From Arthrobacter sulfonylureivorans (GTDB lineage: Bacteria; Actinomycetota; Actinomycetes; Actinomycetales; Micrococcaceae), in contig RJAE01000005.1 in assembly GCA_004000035.1 (NCBI GenBank), positions 62,001-126,000 on the forward strand: a stretch of DNA of 64,000 nucleotides. The letters are read 5' to 3'. The translations under genes were made by a program, and so were the position numbers. The stretch's first letter is position 1. Every line of letters starts with the position of its first letter. This document shows positions 58,394 through 64,000 of this stretch, piece by piece. The notes under the pieces were generated by a model. The model ran no database searches and was not told the DNA's origin. It saw only the letters and a list, made by a program, of their open reading frames with translations.

Positions 58394-59092
58394 CTAAGGA
58401 CGGGCGCTGGACCCGGAGTTGTTCTCCGTCTCCTGCGCCCGTTGCGCGTGGTAGGCCAGAATCTGCAGTTCGGTGGCCATGTCCACTTTGCGCAGCTGCA
58501 CGGACGGCGGCACCTGGAGCACCACCGGTGCGAAGCTGAGGATGCTCATCACGCCGGCCGCGACCAGCCGGTCGCAGAGTCCTTGGGCCACGCCGGCAGG
58601 CACGGCCATCACCGCCATATTGGCCCCGGTCTTCCGCAGCGCGGATTCCAGCTCGGTGATGGGGCTGACCTGCAGCCCTGCCACCTCCGACCCGACGACG
58701 AGCGGGTCCGCGTCGAAGAGCGCCACGACGCCGAACCCCTTGGTGCTGAAGCCGGAGTAGCCGGCCAGTGCCCTGCCCAGGTTGCCGACGCCGACGATCG
58801 CCACTTTCCACTCATGCATCAGGCCCAAGGCGGCCGAAATCTCCTGGCTGACCAGGCGCACGTCGTAGCCCACGCCGCGGGTGCCGAACGACCCCAGGTG
58901 GGACAGGTCCTTGCGCAAGGTGGGCGGGCTGACTCCGGCGGATTCGGCCAACTGCTCGGAGGATATGCGTTCCGTGCCGGCGGCCATCAGCGAATTCAGC
59001 ACCCGGAGGTAGATGGTCAGGCGTGCGAGTGCAGCCGGCGGGATCTCCTGTCCGGAAGGCTTGGCCGCCTCGGTATCCGTCAGGTGGGTCAC
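58394..59092 (-). CDS. rex: Redox-sensing transcriptional repressor Rex
   Basis: 232 residues from GTG 59092 with GGAG 8 nt upstream. Residues 15-80 are the winged helix (LTIYLRVLNSLMAAG, VSPPTLRKDLSHLGSFGTRGVGYDV). Residues 90-210 are the NADH-binding Rossmann fold (VAIVGVGNLGRALAGYSGF, VALFDADP). Rex represses respiratory genes when NAD+ is high and is released by NADH. Its location after cytochrome maturation genes fits. No TTGTGAA/TTCACAA-type site was found in this window. Confidence 0.95.
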   Translation of the reverse strand: MTHLTDTEAAKPSGQEIPPAALARLTIYLRVLNSLMAAGTERISSEQLAESAGVSPPTLRKDLSHLGSFGTRGVGYDVRLVSQEISAALGLMHEWKVAIVGVGNLGRALAGYSGFSTKGFGVVALFDADPLVVGSEVAGLQVSPITELESALRKTGANMAVMAVPAGVAQGLCDRLVAAGVMSILSFAPVVLQVPPSVQLRKVDMATELQILAYHAQRAQETENNSGSSARP

Positions 59093-59251
59093 TGTTCTCG
59101 CTCCGATGCCTGCTGCGGGCTCCGTCCCGGCTGTCTCCAGCCGTTCCGGATCCTGGCTGCCCCGGCGGTTGTCCTACCGAAGGCTGGTGTTCCCCTTAGA
59201 TTAAGCTCCGCCGCGCCGGTCTCCAATTCCGATGACGCGGGAGCGGTCGCC

Positions 59252-59509
59252 CTATTGCGTGAGCAGGCGGCGCAAACGCTCCGGATCAATGTGCCAGAAG
59301 TCCCGCTGCACGCCGTCGATCATGACCACCGGGATCTCTTCGGCAAAGCGGCGCTCAAGCTCCGGGTCTTCGAGGATGTTTTTTTCCTCCCAGGGCACAC
59401 CGAGTTCCCCCGCAACACGCTCCACCGTCTCCCGCGCAGCCTGGCACAGATGGCAGCCGGGTTTAGTCAGCAGCACCAATTCGTGGCTGCGGTCCTCGGA
59501 TCCGTTCAT
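59252..59509 (-). CDS. Glutaredoxin-like protein
   Basis: 85 residues from ATG 59509. Active site TKPGCHLCQAARETV (CxxC, C-H-L-C) near residue 18, then EIPVVMIDGVQRDFWHID with the cis-Pro. This is the glutaredoxin/NrdH-like family, a cytoplasmic thiol-disulfide carrier. The ATG has GGAAGG only one base away, so the translation signal is weak. It lies between rex and the HAD gene, divergent from the latter. Confidence 0.85.
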   Translation of the reverse strand: MNGSEDRSHELVLLTKPGCHLCQAARETVERVAGELGVPWEEKNILEDPELERRFAEEIPVVMIDGVQRDFWHIDPERLRRLLTQ

Positions 59510-59562
59510 GCCTTCCACGGTAGCCGTCGGCGGCGGTGAACAGGGAATCCCCGGCGCCTCGT

Positions 59563-59568
59563 TAGACT
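59563..59568 (+). promoter_or_regulatory. -10 box TAGACT, leaderless start of the HAD gene
   Basis: TAGACT, 6 nt (CGAAGT), then ATG 59575. Confidence 0.55.
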
Positions 59569-59574
59569 CGAAGT

Positions 59575-60393
59575 ATGTCCAAGTCCGCCGCCGGCCATGC
59601 ACAGCGAGCCTCGGTCTCCGCCGACCCGGGGACGGAGGCGGCCTTTTTCGACGTCGACAACACGCTCATGCGCGGCGCCAGCTTGTTCCACGTGGCCCGC
59701 AAGATGTACCAGCGGGGCGCCTTCCGGATGCGTGACGCCGCCAGCTTCGGTTTCAAGCAGGCACGCTTCCTGATGCGCGGGGAAAACCTGAAGGACATCC
59801 AGTCCATCCGTGACACGGGCTTGGCCCTGGCCACCGGCCTGTTGAGCGAGGACGTCAAGCAGTTGGGCGACGAAGTCTACGACGAAGTGATCGCCTCCAA
59901 GATCTGGCCCGGCACCCGGGCGCTGGCGGACCAGCACCTGCGCGTGGGCCGGAAGGTCTGGCTGGTCACGGCCACACCGGTGGAGGTGGCCGCAGTGATC
60001 GCGGACCGGCTGGGCCTGACCGGCGCCTTGGGTACGGTCGGCGAAGTCGAGAACGGGGCCTACACCGGACGACTGATCGGGGACATCCTGCACGGTCCGG
60101 CCAAGGCGGTTGCGGTCGAAGAGCTGGCTGCCCGGCAGGGCCTGGACTTGGCGCGGTGCTGGGCCTACAGCGATTCGTACAACGATGTCCCGCTGCTGAC
60201 CTTGGTGGGCAATCCGGTGGCCATCAATCCGGATGCCAGGCTTCGCCGGCACGCCCGCGAGAACAACTGGCCGGTCTATGACTTCCGCAGCGGACGCCGC
60301 GCGGCCACGCTCGGGCTCAAGGCCGCCACCGGCGCGGGCGCGGTCTACGGGCTCTGGCGCGGCGTGAGCAAATTCCGCCGGCCGGCTGCTTAA
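59575..60393 (+). CDS. HAD-IB family hydrolase (SerB-like phosphatase)
   Basis: 272 residues. HAD motif I is FFDVDNTLMRGASLF near residue 25 (DxDxT), motif II is VWLVTATPVEVA near 130, and motif IV is CWAYSDSYNDVPLLTLVG near 205. The C-terminal 40 residues are basic and hydrophobic (RRAATLGLKAATGAGAVYGL), perhaps a membrane anchor. Related proteins dephosphorylate phosphoserine or lipid-linked phosphates. The substrate is unknown. Confidence 0.87.
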   Translation: MSKSAAGHAQRASVSADPGTEAAFFDVDNTLMRGASLFHVARKMYQRGAFRMRDAASFGFKQARFLMRGENLKDIQSIRDTGLALATGLLSEDVKQLGDEVYDEVIASKIWPGTRALADQHLRVGRKVWLVTATPVEVAAVIADRLGLTGALGTVGEVENGAYTGRLIGDILHGPAKAVAVEELAARQGLDLARCWAYSDSYNDVPLLTLVGNPVAINPDARLRRHARENNWPVYDFRSGRRAATLGLKAATGAGAVYGLWRGVSKFRRPAA

Positions 60394-60432
60394 GCACCGG
60401 CACTCCCCCGGCCAGGCGTGGCGTTAAACGCA

Positions 60433-60462
60433 CACGGTCCGCCAGTTTCCTGACGGACCGTG
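60433..60462. terminator. Terminator between HAD gene and bS22 gene
   Basis: A 13-bp stem with one C-A mismatch (CACGGTCCG arm against CGGACCGTG) and a 4-nt loop, followed by AAGAAAAG; it serves the convergent genes at 60393 and 60490. A second small hairpin, ACCCG/CGGGT, follows at 60474-60487. Confidence 0.75.
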
Positions 60463-60489
60463 GAAGAAAAGGGAACCCGCTAACGGGTC

Positions 60490-60588
60490 CTACTTCTTGT
60501 TGCGGCGCTGGTGGCGGGTCTTGCGAAGCAGTTTGCGGTGCTTCTTCTTGGCCATACGCTTGCGGCGCTTCTTGATAACTGAACCCAC
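60490..60588 (-). CDS. bS22-type small ribosomal protein (AURKAIP1/COX24 domain)
   Basis: 32 residues from GTG 60588 (GAGGGA upstream): VGSVIKKRRKRMAKKKHRKL and on to RRNKK. More than half the residues are Lys or Arg. The sequence matches the short AURKAIP1/COX24-type peptide found in actinobacterial small ribosomal subunits, named bS22 in mycobacteria. It usually sits next to bldC/helix-turn-helix and HAD genes, as here. It is easily missed because of its size. Confidence 0.92.
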   Translation of the reverse strand: MGSVIKKRRKRMAKKKHRKLLRKTRHQRRNKK

Positions 60589-60747
60589 GAGTCCCTCATT
60601 CACTGATAGTTTCCGTGCTGCCGGCGCCCGGCGGGGCACACACCAACTTACGGTTTTTCGACGATGACGTAAAACGTTCCTTAACAGGGTACAGCTTCCG
60701 CGCACCCGTCATTGACCGCCGGACGCCGCGGAGTCGGTGCCCGGGCG

Positions 60748-60960
60748 TCAGGCGGTGCCGGTTTCCCGGTCAATCACCGCGCCGCGCAGGTACTCCTCCA
60801 CGGCAGACTCGGGCACCCGGTAGGAACGTCCGAAGCGCACAGCGGGCATCTCGCCCGAATGCACCAACCGGTAAACGGTCATCTTGGACACGCGCATGAC
60901 TGCGGCCACTTCCGACACCGTCAAGAAGCGCACATTCGAGAAGTTGTTCTCGTCAGCCAT
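60748..60960 (-). CDS. bldC: BldC-family MerR-like DNA-binding protein
   Basis: 70 residues from ATG 60960. The fold is a MerR-type winged helix alone: NVRFLTVSEVAAVMRVSKMT then VYRLVHSGEMPAVRFGRSYR. It has no ligand domain, as in Streptomyces BldC, which controls the timing of development by cooperative binding to direct repeats. In non-sporulating actinobacteria the targets are unknown. AAAGGA lies 11 nt upstream. The promoter contains TTGCTTACAGT. Confidence 0.92.
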   Translation of the reverse strand: MADENNFSNVRFLTVSEVAAVMRVSKMTVYRLVHSGEMPAVRFGRSYRVPESAVEEYLRGAVIDRETGTA

Positions 60961-61087
60961 TTCGCACTGTTCCTTTACTGTAAGCAACGACGACGGCGTG
61001 CCGCCTTGCCCTGCCCCAAACCCTCTTCCTAGATACTTTAGAGGCTGTTGTGGCGAAAGTGAAAGCGGCCACTGTAGCTTAAGGGTT

Positions 61088-62281
61088 TTATTGCTGCACG
61101 GTCTTTGTCCGCGGGGCGCCGTTTCCTCCGCGATGTCCGGCCGCTGCAGCCAGCTGCGCCAATACATCGGCCGTTACGCCCCACTCCATGCAGGCGTCGG
61201 TCACGCTCTGTCCGTAGACCAGCCCGGCCCCGTCGGCGTTTTCAGACACGTCCATTTTTTGTGCTCCGCCCACCAGGAAGCTTTCCAGCATGATGCCGGC
61301 GATGGCACTGCCGCCGGCATCCAGCTGCGCTGCGATTTCCAGTGCCACCTCGGCCTGGCGGTGGTGGCTCTTGCCGCTGTTGGCGTGGCTGGCGTCCACG
61401 ATCAGCCTCGGATTCACACCTGCTTTCGTCAGGGCATTGGACGCCGCGGCCACCTGGTCGGCGCCGTAGTTCGGGCCGCTCTTGCCGCCGCGCAGGATCA
61501 GGTGGGTGTCCGGGTTGCCGTTGGTGGCCACCAGCGCCGCACGCCCGTCGCCGTCGATGCCCAGGAACGCCTGTGCGGCGGACGCTGCCTGGCAGGCGTC
61601 GAGTGCCACCTGCAGGCCGCCGTCGGTTCCGTTCTTGAAGCCCACCGGCATGGACAAGCCGGACACCAGCTGGCGATGGATCTGGCTCTCCGTGGTCCGC
61701 GCACCAATCGCACCCCAGCTGACCAGGTCCGCCAGGTACTGCGGGCTGATCGGTTCCAGGAACTCCGTGGCCACGGGCAGGCCCAGCTCCGCCACCTCCA
61801 GCAGGAAGGTCCGTGCCAGCCGCAGCCCGGCGGCGATGTCGTGGGAGCCGTCCAGCCGGGGGTCGTTGACCAGGCCCTTCCAGCCCACCGTGGTGCGCGG
61901 TTTCTCGAAGTAGGTGCGCATCACAATCAGCAGCTCTTCGCGGTGTTCCCGTGCCACCTGTGCCAGCCGGCGCGCATAGTCCAGGCCGGCCTCCGTATCG
62001 TGGATGGAACACGGACCGACGATCACCAGCAGCCGGTCGTCCACGCCGTCCATGACCGCACGGATTTCCTCCCGGCCCCGGGCCACGACGGCGGCGGCTT
62101 CAGCGGTCAGCGGCTTCTCCCCCATAAGCTCTACCGGCGTCGGCAGCGGGCTGAAGCTGCTCACCCGCAGGTTGTTGGTGCCGCGGGGTGTGGTGTGTCC
62201 GCCGGCCAGGTCGACCGTGCCCAGCGCCGTCGCGTTGGACTGCGCGGCCGATTCCAAGAGGTGGTTGGCAGCTGCATTCAT
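61088..62281 (-). CDS. aroG: 3-Deoxy-7-phosphoheptulonate (DAHP) synthase, AroF/G/H type
   Basis: 397 residues. It catalyses the first step of the shikimate pathway from phosphoenolpyruvate and erythrose 4-phosphate. Motifs: LLVIVGPCSIHDTEAGLDYA near residue 85, MRTYFEKPRTTVGWKGL near 120, WGAIGARTTESQIHRQL near 190, LRGGKSGPNYG near 265 and DASHANSGKSHHRQ near 295. The N-terminal 50 residues are an extension. An attenuator with an aromatic leader peptide precedes it (see the leader entries), so expression probably responds to aromatic amino acid supply. Confidence 0.94.
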   Translation of the reverse strand: MNAAANHLLESAAQSNATALGTVDLAGGHTTPRGTNNLRVSSFSPLPTPVELMGEKPLTAEAAAVVARGREEIRAVMDGVDDRLLVIVGPCSIHDTEAGLDYARRLAQVAREHREELLIVMRTYFEKPRTTVGWKGLVNDPRLDGSHDIAAGLRLARTFLLEVAELGLPVATEFLEPISPQYLADLVSWGAIGARTTESQIHRQLVSGLSMPVGFKNGTDGGLQVALDACQAASAAQAFLGIDGDGRAALVATNGNPDTHLILRGGKSGPNYGADQVAAASNALTKAGVNPRLIVDASHANSGKSHHRQAEVALEIAAQLDAGGSAIAGIMLESFLVGGAQKMDVSENADGAGLVYGQSVTDACMEWGVTADVLAQLAAAAGHRGGNGAPRTKTVQQ

Positions 62282-62344
62282 GGTGGGTGTCCCGTCTGTT
62301 GGTGGCGGGACCTCGGATCCAGAACCCGCCGGAGAAATGGCGAA

Positions 62345-62366
62345 GGGCAGAGAATCATCTCTGCCC
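62345..62366 (-). terminator. Attenuator terminator hairpin before aroG
   Basis: GGGCAGAGA pairs exactly with TCTCTGCCC around TGAT; one extra A-T pair extends it to 10 bp, and UUCG follows. It lies between the leader peptide stop (62398) and the aroG start (62281). Confidence 0.7.
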
Positions 62367-62368
62367 TG

Positions 62369-62451
62369 TTGGCTCTGAAGGTTAGTATGCGTACGCGCTA
62401 AGCGGTTACGTCAGGCCCCTCCAGAGCCAACGCAAAATACGCATACCAACG
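62369..62451 (-). promoter_or_regulatory. Attenuator pairing segments of the aroG leader
   Basis: Two pairs of complementary segments, each 13 bp with one G-U: A (62438-62450, covering the Trp-Tyr-Ala-Tyr codons) with A' (62381-62393), and B (62418-62430) with B' (62369-62381). The order A-B-A'-B' makes both pairings compete or form a pseudoknot; B' directly precedes the terminator hairpin. A ribosome stalled on the aromatic codons would cover A and change the balance. Confidence 0.65.
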
Positions 62452-62460
62452 AGTCGTCAT
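62398..62460 (-). CDS. Aromatic leader peptide of the DAHP synthase gene
   Basis: A 20-residue reading frame, MTTRWYAYFALALEGPDVTA, with TAG stop. It contains Trp, Tyr, Tyr and Phe within five residues, which is the mark of a ribosome-mediated attenuator sensing all three aromatic amino acids. TAGAGT lies exactly 6 nt before its ATG, so it would be translated from a leaderless transcript. A similar leader has been reported for a DAHP synthase gene of Corynebacterium glutamicum. Too short for normal gene finders. Confidence 0.8.
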   Translation of the reverse strand: MTTRWYAYFALALEGPDVTA

Positions 62461-62466
62461 ACCGGC

Positions 62467-62472
62467 ACTCTA
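62467..62472 (-). promoter_or_regulatory. -10 box TAGAGT of the aroG leader transcript
   Basis: TAGAGT, 6 nt (GCCGGT), then ATG 62460 of the leader peptide. A small GCCGG/CCGGC hairpin lies about 20 bp upstream. Confidence 0.6.
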
Positions 62473-62590
62473 CGCCGGACCTGTCGGAGCCGGAAAACCG
62501 GCCGTCGCGAGATGACCGATTATGACGACGGCGGCTCGGCCTCCCGCTGGCCGCTGAACCCGTTCGCTGCCCTGGCTGGAAAGATACTGC

Positions 62591-63472
62591 CTAGGCCAAC
62601 CCCGCCAGGACATCGATGCCGAAGACCGGTTCCCGGTCCAGCGGTTGGATGTCGGTGATGCCGTGCGGCTCCAGCGCCGCAGCTACCGACCGCTGGAAGC
62701 GCCGGACGTGGACGCCCAGGCCCCCGCCCAGGACCACCGGACCGGCGAGGCCGAGCCGATCTGCCACCAGGCGGATCTGGCCGGCAAGGTCGGCCGCGGC
62801 CCGGTCAACCATCGCTTCAGCAGGCGGCTCACCGTCTTCGGCGGCGGCCACCACTACCCGGGACTTGCCCGCCCAGAACCGCCGGTCGGTTTGCGGCGAG
62901 TGGAACAGTGCTATCAGGTCCACGGGTTTCCGCAGTCCGCAGTCAGCCAGCAGCAGCGCCGACAGCCTGTCCGGCGGGAGGCCGGCGTCCAGCCGGGAGA
63001 GCGCATGCCGGACGGCTTCGCGGCCCAGCCAGTAACCGCTGCCTTCGTCCCCCAGCAGGTGCCCCCAGCCGCCGGCGCGGGCTTCCTCGCCGGCGGCGTT
63101 GATGCCCCACACGGACGTGCCGGTGCCGGCAACCACGCCGATTCCCGTGCTCCGGTGTCCGGCGGCCAGCACCAGCAGGGTGTCGTGGACAACATGGATG
63201 TCCGCCCCGGGAGCCAGCGGGGCAATCAGCGCACGCAGCGCATCGGCGTCGCCGTCGGTATCGATTCCACCGGCCCCGGCGTAGACCGCAGCGACCTGGG
63301 CTGCGCCGAGCCGGCCAAACACCTCGGACAAGGCGGCTGCGGCCTGGTCCGGGCTGGTGTTCTGGACGTTGGCGCTGCCGGCTGTCGCTTCGGCGGCCAC
63401 CCGGCCGTCGTCCAGCCGGATACCGTGCGTCTTGCTGCCGCCAATATCCAGCCCGATCAGTGTCTGAACCAT
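62591..63472 (-). CDS. BadF/BadG-family ATPase, N-acetylglucosamine kinase-like
   Basis: 293 residues. The ASKHA sugar-kinase fold shows LIGLDIGGSKTHGIRLDDG at the N-terminus (phosphate 1), AVYAGAGGIDTDGDADAL, VVAGTGTSVWGIN (adenosine-side) near residue 115, GGWGHLLGDEGSGYWLG near 133, and VVLGGGLGVHV near 247. The last motifs are typical of eukaryote-type N-acetylglucosamine kinases and actinobacterial relatives. It phosphorylates an amino sugar, most likely N-acetylglucosamine. TAAGCT lies exactly 6 nt before the ATG. Confidence 0.85.
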   Translation of the reverse strand: MVQTLIGLDIGGSKTHGIRLDDGRVAAEATAGSANVQNTSPDQAAAALSEVFGRLGAAQVAAVYAGAGGIDTDGDADALRALIAPLAPGADIHVVHDTLLVLAAGHRSTGIGVVAGTGTSVWGINAAGEEARAGGWGHLLGDEGSGYWLGREAVRHALSRLDAGLPPDRLSALLLADCGLRKPVDLIALFHSPQTDRRFWAGKSRVVVAAAEDGEPPAEAMVDRAAADLAGQIRLVADRLGLAGPVVLGGGLGVHVRRFQRSVAAALEPHGITDIQPLDREPVFGIDVLAGLA

Positions 63473-63478
63473 GGACTG

Positions 63479-63484
63479 AGCTTA
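63479..63484 (-). promoter_or_regulatory. -10 box TAAGCT, leaderless start of the BadF-type kinase gene
   Basis: TAAGCT, 6 nt (CAGTCC), then ATG 63472. Confidence 0.5.
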
Positions 63485-63506
63485 CAGTTCTGCCCCGGGA
63501 CCAAGT

Positions 63507-63545
63507 CGACGACGGTGCCCGCCTGAGTGGCGGGCACCGTCGTCG
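63507..63545 (-). terminator. Perfect 17-bp terminator after gdhA
   Basis: CGACGACGGTGCCCGCC pairs exactly with 63529-63545 around the loop TGAGT. It lies 29 nt past the gdhA stop and separates it from the kinase gene. Confidence 0.9.
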
Positions 63546-63573
63546 TGATCAGGACTTTGCTGGGTCAGCGGGC

Positions 63574-64000
<427 letters not shown>

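Noticed and set aside
62406-62444. A 12-residue leader frame MRILRWLWRGLT before aroG
   Set aside because: It has two Trp codons but no ribosome binding site and no -10 box at a leaderless distance. The overlapping 20-residue frame has both the aromatic cluster and an exact TAGAGT-6-ATG start.

Overview
The window is high-GC, densely packed chromosomal DNA of an actinobacterium, most likely a member of the Micrococcaceae close to Arthrobacter. This rests on the scattered menaquinone genes (menG, menF, menD, menC, menB-menE-menA), system II cytochrome c maturation, Rex, BldC, a DUF222/HNH protein, the 32-residue bS22-type peptide, PhoX-type DUF839 phosphatase, and frequent GTG starts. No rRNA, tRNA, prophage, insertion sequence or CRISPR array was found.

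Layout. (1) 0-14.5 kb: polyprenyl synthase (partial), geranylgeranyl reductase family protein and menG on the minus strand; menF; a polar amino acid ABC importer; menD; phoX; a DUF222/HNH gene; menC; a PAP2 phosphatase. (2) 14.5-23.5 kb: MFS exporter and metallo-hydrolase; a branched-chain-type 2-oxoacid dehydrogenase operon (E1alpha, E1beta, E2) divergent from an Lrp/AsnC regulator; a RibD-like reductase and a D-2-hydroxyacid dehydrogenase. (3) 23.5-45 kb: a complete phenylacetate degradation region: paaABCDE-paaG, paaI-paaK, a TetR regulator, paaZ, and thiolase-paaF-paaH, interrupted by padR/HAAS, oligopeptidase B, two PnuC-like membrane proteins, a secreted M14 peptidase, a tyrosine phosphatase and an acetyltransferase. 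(4) 45-52 kb: VOC protein, PRC/DUF2382 stress-type protein, menB-menE-menA and small membrane proteins. (5) 52-64 kb: tlpA-ccdA-resB-ccsB, histidine phosphatase, a Q/G/Y-rich membrane protein, Rex, glutaredoxin, HAD phosphatase, bS22, BldC, DAHP synthase with an attenuator, a BadF-type kinase and the end of glutamate dehydrogenase.

How it works together. Chorismate from the DAHP synthase route feeds MenF-MenD-MenC-MenE-MenB; MenA and MenG complete menaquinone, which the cytochrome system and Rex connect to respiration. The Paa enzymes turn phenylacetate into acetyl-CoA and succinyl-CoA; five promoters carry the same 8-4-8 palindrome and can be read as one TetR (PaaR) regulon.

Main observations: (a) palindromic repeats of one family sit in frame inside both interdomain linkers of the E2 gene and also next to paaG; (b) an attenuator before the DAHP synthase gene encodes a 20-residue leader peptide with Trp-Tyr-Ala-Tyr-Phe; (c) five matching PaaR-type operators; (d) at least eleven genes have a TANNNT box exactly 6 nt before the start codon, the geometry of leaderless mRNA, including several men genes; (e) an HAAS membrane protein gene is fused in frame to oligopeptidase B, most simply explained by one extra base.
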